The notes under the pieces were generated by a model. The model was not told where the DNA came from. It saw only the letters and a list, made by a program, of their open reading frames with translations, and ran no database searches. 41,309 bases of DNA from a virus. The DNA is taken from IMG/VR virus record IMGVR_UViG_3300021182_000103, positions 1 to 41,309 of that record, one strand, 5' to 3'. The position numbers and the translations under genes were made by a program. Positions 1 to 7,415 of the stretch are shown in pieces. Each line of letters starts with the position of its first letter. Position 1 is the stretch's first letter.

Positions 1-48
1 ACCCTGATGGAACCCCTCGCATCGGATAATTACTCCGCGCTTCACCAT
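1..48 (-). CDS. possible gene start cut by the window edge
   Basis: An open frame begins with ATG (MVKRGVIIRCEGF) and runs off the left edge, so only 16 codons are visible. It is less AT-rich than the phage genes and has no UGA codon. I do not recognise a family. It may be a real neighbouring gene, chance, or sequence from a contig end. Confidence 0.2.
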   Translation of the reverse strand, partial: MVKRGVIIRCEGFHQG

Positions 49-86
49 TTTTATTGTACAATTATTATGGCTTTCAGGGGCATACA

Positions 87-102
87 AGGGGATTTCTCCC
101 CT
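87..102. other. short GC-rich hairpin
   Basis: A perfect 6-bp stem (AGGGGA/TCCCCT) with a 4-nt loop lies just past the stop codon of the HTH gene. It sits where a terminator would be expected, but no T-run follows on the minus strand. Termination is therefore only a possibility. Confidence 0.3.
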
Positions 103-115
103 AAGTGGCGTTAGA

Positions 116-340
116 CTATCTGAATGATATTTCTATTGTTTTTCCCGGGAACATTTCTTGAAATATTGACCGTACTTGTTCAATGCTAATATTAGCAACT
201 CATCTCTCTATCTTAGATAACTGTGTATAGTGGATCGACTTGAAGTCTTTGAGATTCATTTTTACTTGTCTTCGACAATTTCGGATCTCTAAACCATATC
301 AATCGAACGATAGTTCCACGTTAAGTTCGTCTTTCTTCAT
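116..340 (-). CDS. XRE-type helix-turn-helix DNA-binding protein
   Basis: A 74-residue protein, essentially one HTH_3/XRE domain. Residues ~16-60 fit the five-helix pattern: an I-RN-R start, a recognition-helix region LSKIERGVANIS, and a final helix SIEQVRSIFQEM. The glycine of the ERG turn, nearly invariant in this fold, is encoded by UGA, as is Gly14; this supports the Gly reassignment. Proteins of this kind act as repressors or Cro-like switches in phages. It is the last gene of the leftward left-arm block and the only classical regulator seen in the window. Its operator cannot be identified from sequence alone. Confidence 0.85.
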
Positions 341-411
341 AAACATTAAGTTAATTATATTACCGTGATTATATGGATTTTTTCGTTTTTTGCAAATATT
401 TGAAATATCTA

Positions 412-561
412 TTAAATATTATTGATAATCCATTGAGTATAGCGACTTGTGTTACTCATAATATCATGTAATGCGTTCAGATACATATTCAATTTGTTTT
501 CGTCTTTCTCGATCATTATCCTTTCTGAGAGATTATCTACTTGTTGTGTAAATTGTTTCAT
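412..561 (-). CDS. small hypothetical protein (49 aa)
   Basis: Starts MKQFTQQVDNLSERIM and ends in TAA. Charged and probably helical throughout, with no UGA codon and no recognised family. It lies between the HTH gene and the variable lectin-like protein. The start is the only ATG in frame and immediately follows one copy of a 37-bp direct repeat. Confidence 0.55.
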   Translation of the reverse strand: MKQFTQQVDNLSERIMIEKDENKLNMYLNALHDIMSNTSRYTQWIINNI

Positions 562-568
562 ACTAACT

Positions 569-605
569 TTTAATTAGTTCTAAAATTTGTTGTAGTGTCT
601 CTTCT
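569..605. repeat. direct repeat, left copy
   Basis: 37 bp, about 33 of which match 1143-1179; the inner 25 bp (581-605) are identical. Read on the minus strand it encodes EETLQQILELIKS followed by TAG. The two copies flank the variable lectin-like gene almost exactly, and this copy overlaps its stop codon. Confidence 0.8.
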
Positions 606-1134
606 ATTTTAAATTACGAATAAGATTGATAGCTTCACTTATCTTGTCTGCTTCCATATGTTTTTCTTTTTCAAGTAATTCGAGTTTTAAAATTACTTCA
701 TCAAAGATTCAAAGAGATGAAGAGTCGAATTTGTCCTGAAGAAGACGAACAGAGAATGCATACCTGCGGTCGCCCCAGTCGCGTTTCGCCTCGTCATTAT
801 CGCGATTCAGATACACATAGTGAGCATTGTCACTATCGTTCTCAGAAGAAGACCAGAGATTCGCTTCCCTACCAGCGTCATCGAAGCCTCCGCCAGTGTT
901 GCGATACCCTGCGTATGGAATATTCAGAGCTTTACACGTCTCTTTACAATTTCACGGAGTATTTTTTAGTATTTCCATTAGCTGGTCTATAGTTGGGATT
1001 CTGTCTCAGAATAGTTCCATTGCCTTAGTCCAAGTAAAGAGTGTCTGAGGTTTTCAGTCTACCATTACTTCAAATATATCTTTGCCATCTGGCTTCATAT
1101 ATTCGTTTTGTGATTTTAGAGTTAGTGTTGTCAT
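604..1134 (-). CDS. C-type-lectin-fold variable protein, likely DGR target
   Basis: 176 residues. The centre has the FISUMP/DUF1566-like C-type-lectin signature: IPTIDQLMEIL, then GYRNTGGGFDDAGR, NLWSSSEND, NAHYVYLN and a closing FSVRLL. This family includes many variable proteins of diversity-generating retroelements. Residues ~78-130 are dense in D, S, H, Y, R and G codons (GAT, AGT, GAC, CAC, TAT, CGC, GGC, AGG), exactly what A-directed mutagenesis of AAY codons yields, and the stretch is GC-richer than its surroundings. A coiled-coil tail follows. One missing A near the stop may have cut off a longer tail, because EETLQQILELIKS continues in the next frame. No reverse transcriptase or template repeat is visible in the window. 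Confidence 0.7.
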
Positions 1135-1142
1135 ATTTACGA

Positions 1143-1179
1143 TTTAATTAAAAGTAAAATTTGTTGTAGTGTCTCTTCT
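1143..1179. repeat. direct repeat, right copy
   Basis: Partner of 569-605. On the minus strand it encodes EETLQQILLLIKS and a TAA stop, so both copies look like the same gene tail. It sits between the variable-protein start and the next gene. Confidence 0.8.
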
Positions 1180-1186
1180 GAATTAT

Positions 1187-1333
1187 TTAATTAGTTAATA
1201 AATGTATATTTTTTACAGCAATAAGAACAGGTATTGATATATAAACAGCAAAACTTATAGTAATTACAAACAATAACAGCAAAAATAGATTTTCTTTGCT
1301 TTCTTTATACCATACAGGTGGTTTAGGTTGCAT
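1187..1333 (-). CDS. small single-span membrane protein (48 aa)
   Basis: A short soluble start (MQPKPPVWYKESKEN) is followed by a hydrophobic helix at about residues 16-42 (LFLLLFVITISFAVYI). No family recognised. The start overlaps the end of the coiled-coil gene at 1323-1526, so the two are probably translationally coupled. Confidence 0.6.
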   Translation of the reverse strand: MQPKPPVWYKESKENLFLLLLFVITISFAVYISIPVLIAVKNIHLLTN

Positions 1334-1526
1334 ATCTATTAGATTTAAGAATAGTATTTTCTTCCAGAAGCCGTTTATTCTGCTCTAGTAGTATCTCTGC
1401 ATTCTCTTGTGATTTAACTGCTAGCTGATAGTATCTAAAACTCTCTTCTCGTAGTTTTTTCAATGCTTTCTCTATCTGTACTTGCTTGTCGATTCGTTTA
1501 AGTGTCTGGATCATAGAATTTTTCAT
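1323..1526 (-). CDS. coiled-coil hypothetical protein (67 aa)
   Basis: Lys/Glu-rich heptad-like sequence (LKRIDKQVQIEKALKKLREE...LLEQNKRLLEENTILK) suggests a single coiled coil. No catalytic motif. It is the first gene after the promoter at 1555-1581, which lies about 30 bp upstream of its ATG. Confidence 0.6.
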   Translation of the reverse strand: MKNSMIQTLKRIDKQVQIEKALKKLREESFRYYQLAVKSQENAEILLEQNKRLLEENTILKSNRYAT

Positions 1527-1554
1527 ATTTGTTTTATTATTTGTAAGTACCTCT

Positions 1555-1581
1555 ATTATATAGATTTTTCTTTATTTGCAA
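1555..1581 (-). promoter_or_regulatory. promoter TTGCAA-15-TATAAT
   Basis: On the minus strand, TTGCAA (1581-1576), a 15-bp spacer and TATAAT (1560-1555). It matches the recurrent promoter class of this genome. It would drive the leftward genes from 1526 to the HTH regulator. Confidence 0.7.
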
Positions 1582-1605
1582 ATTTATTTTTCTTTTTTAC
1601 AAAAT

Positions 1606-2088
1606 CTAGGTTCTGAGTTTTCTTACAATTTCTAGTTTTTGCTCTCATCTAAGGTCTTGTACATATACAGGAGAAAAGCTAGTACGAGTTCTTATTCTTC
1701 CAGATTCTAGATTCTCAGTTTCTTCGAATTTTTTTCAAAACATTTCATTTGCTGTTCTTCGAAATGATCAAGGATTCACTTTGAATGTTTTAACACATTC
1801 ACATCAAGATTGCATAGCGTGAGAAGTTCAATAGTCGCAGATCCAGTATAAGTTCGAAGTATCTTTCCATTTTATGTCCTCGAAGCCTTTTATGTCTCCG
1901 TATTCTCCATGGAAAAGTTTATCTCATGTATCTGCATCTGTTATTATTAGAGTATCAGTTCTTGATGATTTTTGTTTCTTCTCAAATATTCCCATGTATT
2001 GATCTTTCGTAAGTGGGATTTTTAATATCTTTCATTCTGGATTTTTTACTGAAATTATATCAGTTCGAAGATTAGTTGTAGGTAACAT
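1606..2088 (-). CDS. hypothetical protein with Cys/His cluster (160 aa)
   Basis: Full-length only with UGA read as Gly (seven codons). The centre carries WICDYGTSH followed by SGCEC, a Cys/His group that could bind zinc. The C-terminal half is basic. I do not recognise the family. It ends in TAG just upstream of the 1555 promoter. Confidence 0.6.
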
Positions 2089-2097
2089 AAGTTATTT

Positions 2098-2160
2098 TTA
2101 TAAAAAAAATAAACGATCTATTCCAACTCAAAGTATAGCTTCTCAGTTTAAAACATTCAT
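2098..2160 (-). CDS. possible 20-residue peptide
   Basis: MNVLNGEAILGVGIDRLFFL, filling the gap between two genes. Its upstream sequence (CAATTAAATAAATAACTTTTATG) closely matches the one before the gene at 2330-2785. It is too short to confirm from sequence. Confidence 0.25.
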
Positions 2161-2173
2161 AAAAGTTATTTAT

Positions 2174-2326
2174 TTAATTGTAAAATTTAATTTTTCAACA
2201 TCTCTCACATTCATATTGATATTTTTTCCAAGTAAATTTTTTTCAGGGTATTTTAAAATCAATTGCCTCGGTTTCTCAATCGAATTTCATTTTATGTAGT
2301 CAAATTAAACATAATATAGATTTCAT
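2174..2326 (-). CDS. DUF1660-like small zinc protein
   Basis: 50 residues with CLIGLHK near the N-terminus and YECERCGK near the C-terminus, the layout of small phage/prophage zinc-ribbon proteins of the DUF1660 type. The glycine after the second CxxC is UGA-encoded, as zinc ribbons prefer. A paralogue lies at 5816-5956. Function unknown. Confidence 0.65.
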
Positions 2327-2329
2327 AGT

Positions 2330-2785
2330 TTATTTATTAGGAATATTATTTGAATAACATACTGGGCATCTTTTGTCTATTTTTTTCCATTCAATACCAC
2401 AATCTGAGCAAGTTTCTACATTTTCATTCCATTTTTCTATTTTGGAAGTAATATAATTATTTTCCACACACCAAACATACATTTCTGCGAGAGCGTTTGG
2501 AATATTTCCATCTCAAAATCAAATATATTCATCTAATACTGGTCAATCTTCTGTTTGAGATATAAACGCAGCATAGCAGCTTCATATTTTTGTCATTTTA
2601 AAGTGCCACATAATTCATTCAATTCAAAGAATATTTTCCGGTATTTCATCCAATAGTTCAGCTATAGATGGGCATTTAAAATTACCAACTCAGAGATATT
2701 GTTTGTGCTTCTCTGTCTCTGGAAATCCTAACTCTGTAAGTTTTTTACATAACTCTAGGCTAGGATAATGTGAAGTATTTAACAT
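2330..2785 (-). CDS. phage hypothetical protein with C-terminal zinc ribbon
   Basis: 151 residues. The N-terminal part (SLELCKKLTELGFPETE, CPSIAELLDEIPENI, then ALAEMYVWCVENN) resembles a common phage protein of unknown role. The end is a clear zinc ribbon, CSDCG then CPVC. Seven UGA codons are needed to keep it open. Confidence 0.65.
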
Positions 2786-2789
2786 AAAG

Positions 2790-3035
2790 TTATTTATTTA
2801 ATTGTAAAATTTCTTCCTCTAATTTTTCTATAACTAGTTTTAGTAAATCATCATCTCTATGTTTGAGAATACAAATCTGTTGTCGTTTTATCTCAATAGT
2901 TGATGCCTGAAAAACTCAAAGAGAATAAGCATCATCGAAAAGTATTTCTGGATATTCAACACTCTTTCATTTTTTAAGTGATTTACATCTAAAATCCCAA
3001 ATTCTTTTGTACTCTTCGTGTCGTGGAAATTTCAT
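2790..3035 (-). CDS. hypothetical protein (81 aa)
   Basis: Basic N-terminal half (MKFPRHEEYKRIWDFRCKSLKK) and an acidic helical C-terminus (DDDLLKLVIEKLEEEILQLNK). Two UGA codons. It lies tightly between its neighbours in the block downstream of rep. Family not recognised. Confidence 0.6.
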
Positions 3036-3038
3036 AGG

Positions 3039-3263
3039 TTATAAAAGTGAGTGAATATAATTTATAGCTTTTTCTCAATCCTCTTGTCTTATAAAAAATC
3101 AGTTTTCCTGCCACATAAAATCTTCAAAGTAATTACTTAATTCTGTATCATCGAGTTCACTATACCATTTTTCTTCTGCTTCTGGTCAATTATCGTCTCA
3201 ACCTTGATAATATTCCTGAAATTGTTCTATTAAATATGCTGAAAATGTAAGTGGGTTTTTCAT
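3039..3263 (-). CDS. small acidic hypothetical protein (74 aa)
   Basis: Rich in Asp, Glu and aromatic residues (QEYYQGGDDNGPEAEEKW). Four UGA codons. It starts 10 bp after the rep stop and is probably co-transcribed with it. Small acidic phage proteins often act as inhibitors or DNA mimics, but nothing specific supports that here. Confidence 0.55.
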
Positions 3264-3273
3264 AAAAAATTAG

Positions 3274-3987
3274 TTAAAAAATATCAACGGTAGATCATTT
3301 CGGTTTATTCGCTTCTTGAAATTTACTCTTAGTTTTTGCAACTAACGCTGCAAGATTATAGTATAAAGACTTGCAAGAGGTTGTTTTTGTGACATTGTAC
3401 TCATCTGTATTCTCTAGGATAACTTTTATGAATCAATGATAGTCTCAGTTGAATCCAGTTATCTTATCGAGCTTTCATTTTAGGAGGTTTCAGTATATTC
3501 GATTCTCTGAGTGTGTTCAATCTATTGTTCCATGAAATTCTTTTATAGTGGAAATAATTGCATTTATATCTTTGTTTCCAAATTCTTCTGGAATTTCTAA
3601 TGATTTATCTTCTTCTTTAGAAGAATTATTATTAGTTATATTATTAACTATATTATTATGTTTAAACTTTCCTTTATGAGGGTCATAAACTTTTGTTTGC
3701 GAGGGTCATAAACTTTCCTTTATGAGGGTCATCAAGATTCTTTTATTACCTTCCTCATATTTTATCTCACTAGATAGGTATCATTTTTTGATAAGAGATG
3801 AAATAACTTCACTTACTCTTACTTTAGATATTCCGAAGAATTTAGAAAAATAATCATTATTAGCAAAACATCATTTTTCATTATTAAGGCTATCTATCTC
3901 AACATAAAAAACTTTTTCTTGTAGTGTTAAGTCTGTAGATAACCATATTTCTTTTGGAATCCATATTCCTTTAAAATCTCTATCCAT
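3274..3987 (-). CDS. replication initiator / replisome organiser
   Basis: 237 residues. Residues 1-100 form a winged-helix replication-protein N-terminus (GIWIPKEIWLSTDLTLQEKVFYVEI, then FSKFFGISKVRVSEVISSLIKKGYL), as in phage and plasmid initiators with a helix-turn-helix head. A low-complexity linker (HNNIVNNITNNNSSKEEDK) leads to a C-terminal helical domain. The linker DNA contains three tandem 23-bp repeats and an AT-rich tract, the lambda-O arrangement of an origin inside the initiator gene. Expression is probably set by the promoter at 4135 and the structured leader at 4008-4100. Nine UGA codons. Confidence 0.8.
3618..3732. repeat. iterons plus AT-rich tract, candidate origin
   Basis: Three abutting 23-bp repeats (3664-3686, 3687-3709, 3710-3732). 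The outer two are identical and the middle one differs at about six positions; all end in GAGGGTCAT on the plus strand. Next to them, 3618-3663 is almost pure A/T. Iterons beside a melting region inside an initiator gene is the classic lambda-type origin layout. Confidence 0.65.
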
Positions 3988-4007
3988 TTGATTTGAATAT
4001 TAAACAA

Positions 4008-4100
4008 ATAAAAACCCCCATATAGTCGTGAGTATTATATGGGGGAGTCTATGTTCTTGCAGGTAAAGAAAAGCTCACGACTTCTTATCTTTACCTGCAA
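4008..4100 (-). ncRNA. rep leader: kissing hairpin plus intrinsic terminator
   Basis: On the minus strand, a 13-bp hairpin (arms 4088-4100 and 4057-4069) is followed by an intrinsic terminator (10-bp stem 4036-4045/4015-4024, then TTTTT), ending about 20 nt before the rep ATG. The first loop contains GTCGTGAG (4074-4081) and the terminator loop contains CTCACGAC (4025-4032), perfectly complementary over 8 nt. The layout suggests an attenuator in which loop-loop pairing, or a trans-acting RNA competing for it, controls readthrough into rep. Confidence 0.75.
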
Positions 4101-4134
4101 GGCGGAATTTTAGAGTTCTGTTGAACCTGCAAAT

Positions 4135-4161
4135 ATTATATATAAATATTCCAAATTGCAA
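4135..4161 (-). promoter_or_regulatory. rep promoter TTGCAA-15-TATAAT
   Basis: TTGCAA (4161-4156), 15 bp, TATAAT (4140-4135) on the minus strand. The predicted start near 4128 puts the whole structured leader in the transcript. Confidence 0.75.
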
Positions 4162-4172
4162 AATTATTTTTT

Positions 4173-4200
4173 AAAAAACCCTATCACACAGCAGATAGGG
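4173..4200 (-). terminator. intrinsic terminator
   Basis: CCCTATC/GATAGGG stem with an 8-nt loop and a TTTTTT run on the minus strand, directly after the gene at 4209-4562. The loop (TGCTGTGT) is the exact complement of ACACAGCA at 4593-4600 in that gene's own 5' leader. Confidence 0.85.
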
Positions 4201-4208
4201 AAAATTGT

Positions 4209-4562
4209 TTAAATAGATTCTATGTGTATTTTTTGTCATGCCATATATTCGTCATCTTCTTGTAATTCTTCGATCCATTTTTTCATTGTACACTCATCGT
4301 TGAATGAATATCCCATTGATAAGAATAATTCAAATATTTTATACCATTCTTCCCAATTTTTCAATGATAATCTTTCTGACGATCATTCGTCTATTTCAAG
4401 TTCAAAATTTGTATAGTGTTTTGTTAGTTTACCATTTACTTGGAAAATGAATTGCAAGTATAAATATGGTATATCTGGTTGTGGAATATCATTATGTGAA
4501 TGTTTTGCATAATAAATCTTTCACTCCATAATCATCCTATCGGATGTAAATAATGTTTGCAT
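4209..4562 (-). CDS. hypothetical protein (117 aa)
   Basis: Mixed acidic protein (FELEIDEGSSERLSLKNW, KKWIEELQEDDEYMAG) with three UGA codons and no recognised domain. It has its own terminator. MQTLF is taken as the start because it is the first ATG after the leader; two Met codons follow closely. Confidence 0.6.
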
Positions 4563-4609
4563 AATAATTATAAGAAAATAATAAAATTATTGTGCTGTGT
4601 GTTGTTATA

Positions 4610-4807
4610 TTATTCAAATTCTATATAAAATCAAATAGGTTTTTTCTTTCATTTCTCGATCTGCCATTCATCGACATTTAAAAATTCTTTGCATCAATCC
4701 CAGATATTATAAGTCACATTTTCTTTATATATTGTGATATTATTGATCCATCATTCATTTCAGGATATGAGTTTAACTTTTTGTCAAACTTGATATGGTA
4801 TTTTCAT
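4610..4807 (-). CDS. hypothetical protein (65 aa)
   Basis: Begins MKIPYQVGQKVKLISGNEGW and is rich in aromatic and beta-forming residues. It resembles small phage SH3-like or 'GxxVxL' proteins, but no family can be named. It overlaps the last codons of no neighbour and needs six UGA codons. Confidence 0.5.
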
Positions 4808-4815
4808 AATTTTTG

Positions 4816-4998
4816 CTAATTCGAGAATAATATTCAACTCAAAGCCATTTTGTAATACTTATCTTCCTTACGTTTCTCATATTTCAGGATCTTCGGATGC
4901 CAATTTCGTCTAGTATTTGCCATTTTTAGAGTTATTCATTCCTCCAAGCGCATTTGATTGATCTTGTTTTGGATCTCAGACTCTATATCGATATACAT
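4816..4998 (-). CDS. small basic hypothetical protein (60 aa)
   Basis: Contains LKMANTRRNWHPKILKYEKRKEDKYYK, strongly basic, so nucleic-acid binding is possible. Two UGA codons. The 114 bp upstream (4999-5112) holds no gene that I can support. Confidence 0.45.
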
Positions 4999-5112
4999 AG
5001 GAAGAGGGGATTATTTTGCTTATATGAGGTTTATTAAATCTTTGCTATAGAATATACCTATTTTATTTAAAAACCACTGTAAACGATTGTTTTGATAGTA
5101 GAAAGTGATAAT

Positions 5113-5805
5113 TTATACGAAATAGAATCAGGTATTGAACATGATATCTTCTTGAGTTTCCAAATCTAGCATAATCACATCTTTTGCGGATATTCAAGTT
5201 TTTGTAACTTCTCCATGATAATTTTCTCCGTATTTTGCCAGAATATCTCAGCCATTTGTATTTATTACTCCGTATCTGATACAATGTCAGACTTTTCATC
5301 GTCCCCATACTTGATCGATCACTCCATTATCATTCTCATCTACGAAGTATCAGCTAGGAACATTTATTCCGGAAACTACCGAAGATCATTTTTTCATTGC
5401 CATCACCATATTATCATATGTCATAGTGATTTGTGTTGCAGTAATATGGCTTCCTCGCCATTTATTAAAGTCTTCTGTTGCGTATCGAACGCCGTCTGCA
5501 AGGTTTGCTCCGAATCCATGACGGAATTTTCCATCCTTTACCATTCGTTCAAGCGTTCCAATCATAACAGAATAGGGAACTGTAGCAGTAATTATTCCAT
5601 TCTGATCTTTCATTCTATCAGTAAGAGCCGAATAAGTTGCGACAATAGTACAAGCATATGGATCTACTTTTAATTGATTGTAGCAGAATATGCTTTGATC
5701 TGGATTCATTGCAAAAGTTTTCCATCTTCCTTGCTCTATCGCTCATCCGAAGAATTCTTCTTTTTTACATACGGACTCAAAACATGAGTTTACTATATTC
5801 TCCAT
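5113..5805 (-). CDS. papain-like cysteine peptidase, putative lysin
   Basis: 230 residues when eight UGA codons are read as Gly. The order of motifs matches C1 (papain-type) peptidases: ACTIVATYSA with candidate nucleophile Cys52, GHCIRYG with His174, and AKYGENYHGE with Asn195. Phage enzymes of this type can cleave peptidoglycan cross-links or process proteins. It lies downstream of the holin-like gene, which favours a lysis role, but the substrate is inferred. No signal peptide is evident. Start MENIVNSC is the first ATG after the upstream stop. Confidence 0.6.
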
Positions 5806-5815
5806 AAAATGATAA

Positions 5816-5956
5816 TTAAAAAATATTTGTAATTTCCATGTCTTTTATTCTTTTACAGTGTTTACATCTATCTCATTTATGGTCACATCCCATCCAACAA
5901 GTATATTCTGAGAATTCCCAATCATGAAGTCCAAGAAAACAAAGTATTTTTCTCAT
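5816..5956 (-). CDS. DUF1660-like small zinc protein (second copy)
   Basis: 46 residues: ILCFLGLHDWEF and GDRCKHCKRIK, the same C..LGLH...CxxC layout as the paralogue at 2174-2326. Role unknown. Confidence 0.65.
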
Positions 5957-5960
5957 AAAA

Positions 5961-6167
5961 CTATTTATTAAGAATAGAAATTGCTTGTGCTGCTTCCATC
6001 CTGATTCTTTCTACTATGTTTTCTAAGTAGACGAGATTTTCCACATCTTTTATATTTGTATTGAGTTTTCGTTTTTGCCTTGCGAATACTCATAAGTCAC
6101 TAGCTATTGCTTTTATTTCTTCAAGTCAGTCTGTTTTATTTACAAAACATAATAATTTATTTTCCAT
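5961..6167 (-). CDS. hypothetical helical protein (68 aa)
   Basis: Predominantly helical (GLEEIKAIASDLGVFARQKRKL, ENIVERIRMEAAQAISIL). No family recognised. Its start overlaps the end of the preceding gene by 11 bp, which indicates an operon. Confidence 0.55.
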
Positions 6168-6318
6168 TTTTTCCGGAATTACGATTTATACAAATTTCAA
6201 AATCTAAAAGGGTAACAATAGCTTCTCTGGTTTCTTTGATAGACTTGTCTGTTCAATGTTCAAGTAGTTGCTCATATTCAGAAGCAAGAGCTTTGAAAAG
6301 TATAATATTATCGACCAT
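6157..6318 (-). CDS. hypothetical protein (53 aa)
   Basis: MVDNIILFKALASEYEQLLEHG..., probably helical, one UGA codon. It overlaps both neighbours, so the cluster 5961-6798 is a chain of coupled small genes. Confidence 0.5.
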
Positions 6319-6526
6319 ACGACTCTTTGGTTAAATATAGTCCTTGAAGTGTTTTCAGACGATATTCATATTCTGCGGATCACTCCTTACAAAATGTCAT
6401 CTGTAATTTTTCATTTGTTATTTCTTCATTTAATGAAGATAAAAATGATTCTTTTATGTGTTTTCAATCTTTTTCATTCTTGTCTGGTAGTTGTGAAACC
6501 ACAGGTCTTTCTGATGATTTTTTCAT
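6308..6526 (-). CDS. hypothetical protein (72 aa)
   Basis: Charged helical protein (EKDGKHIKESFLSSLNEEITNEK) with two UGA codons. ATG overlaps the stop of the membrane protein upstream. No family recognised. Confidence 0.5.
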
Positions 6527-6798
6527 TATCGAACAATGTTAAAATATCTTGATTTAATCTCTGCTATGTTAGCATCAATAGATGATAACTGTGTTTGTAT
6601 TCTAGCCAAAGCAACATCATTTCCATTTTGTTTTTCCACTATTCCGGTATAAACTTCCTTTTCGTCCTGTAGATTATTTTCTACGGCTGAAACTCTGTTT
6701 ATTATAGATTCCCATGCAACCGACGAAAGAGCTACAACTGATAATATTGAGATGATAGATGCCCATTTGAGCGTTATCCTTTGATTTTCTAGGGTCAC
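6526..6798 (-). CDS. membrane-anchored coiled-coil protein, spanin/holin-like
   Basis: 90 residues: a transmembrane segment at about 11-30 (WASIISILSVVALSSVAW), then a long coiled coil (VSAVENNLQDEKEVYTGIVEKQ...IQTQLSSIDANIAEIKS). An N-terminal anchor with a periplasm-facing coiled coil is typical of inner-membrane spanins and of some phage accessory lysis proteins. It lies right after the holin candidate. Role inferred from shape and place. Confidence 0.6.
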   Translation of the reverse strand: MTLENQRITLKWASIISILSVVALSSVAWESIINRVSAVENNLQDEKEVYTGIVEKQNGNDVALARIQTQLSSIDANIAEIKSRYFNIVR

Positions 6799-6803
6799 GG
6801 GTA

Positions 6804-7004
6804 CTACTGTTTAGGAAATATAGTTTCGAAAGTTATCTTCAATACAGCGGAAACTCCAGCCGCACAAGCAGAAATGAATGTAGAAATTAAAAATTCTTTG
6901 TAGCCAGTAGTTGGCATAGTTGTAAGAGCAACTGTAAAAATAGCTGTAAAAGATGATAGGAAAACTCTGAATGCTGAGAGTAGGTGTCTCTTTAAATCTG
7001 ACAT
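6804..7004 (-). CDS. putative holin (two membrane spans)
   Basis: 66 residues with two hydrophobic stretches (FLSSFTAIFTVALTTM and FLISTFISACAAGVSAVL) and a charged start (MSDLKRH). I use the ATG at 7004 rather than the longer frame from 7097. The terminator at 7026-7050 would otherwise lie within the gene, and the usual TTAACCTTTTT tract precedes 7004. Size, topology and the peptidase nearby fit a class II holin. Confidence 0.6.
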   Translation of the reverse strand: MSDLKRHLLSAFRVFLSSFTAIFTVALTTMPTTGYKEFLISTFISACAAGVSAVLKITFETIFPKQ

Positions 7005-7025
7005 AATCAAAAAGGTTAAAGGGTA

Positions 7026-7050
7026 GTAAAAAGCCTCCAATAAAGGAGGC
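7026..7050 (-). terminator. intrinsic terminator
   Basis: GCCTCC/GGAGGC stem, 6-nt loop and TTTTT on the minus strand, between the gene ending at 7057 and the holin candidate. The loop TTTATT is complementary to AATAAA just upstream, and CCAAT upstream could pair with ATTGG inside the stem as a competing fold. Confidence 0.8.
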
Positions 7051-7056
7051 ATTGGT

Positions 7057-7344
7057 TTATTTAAGTTTTTTCTGGATTGAGAATACAGCTTCAGCATCTA
7101 CAACAGAGAAACTTCGTCATTCAATCGCTTTTAATATAAATGCTTTTTGTTCAGTAGTAAAGTCTATTTTGCTTTCTTTGAAAAGTTTTTCACCTTCTTT
7201 TTTACCGGGGACAGTAACAGAATCGAGAGCCTTGAATACTTCGAGAGCAGTTTGTAGTTCAGCCAAAGGATATTGTATCCCTTTTCCTTCAGTATTTACT
7301 TGAATGATAAAATTGATAAGTTGTAATTCTGGAATAGTAAACAT
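7057..7344 (-). CDS. hypothetical protein (95 aa)
   Basis: Soluble helical protein (MFTIPELQLINFIIQVN, LQTALEVFKALDSV, TTEQKAFILKAIEG) with one UGA codon near residue 76. First gene after the promoter at 7373-7399 and ended by a strong terminator. Family not recognised. Confidence 0.6.
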
Positions 7345-7372
7345 AAGAAAAAAGTTATATTATAGTGGTTTT

Positions 7373-7399
7373 ATTATAGTATACTTTTTATAAAATCAA
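7373..7399 (-). promoter_or_regulatory. promoter TTGATT-15-TATAAT
   Basis: TTGATT (7399-7394), 15 bp and TATAAT (7378-7373) on the minus strand, with the predicted start about 20 bp before the ATG at 7344. Probably serves the lysis/left-arm genes separately from the tail genes. Confidence 0.7.
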
Positions 7400-7415
7400 G
7401 AGGATTTTTATTTTA

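Noticed and set aside
717-1048. Plus-strand ORFs of 91 and 73 residues
   Set aside because: They are shadows of the lectin-like gene on the minus strand, with no start signal or recognisable composition.
604-1134. A complete DGR in this window
   Set aside because: I found no reverse transcriptase motif and no second copy of the variable region with A in place of the variable bases on either strand.
6804-7097. Longer 97-residue start for the holin-like gene
   Set aside because: The extension would read through a strong intrinsic terminator and overlap the previous gene; the ATG at 7004 has the usual upstream tract.
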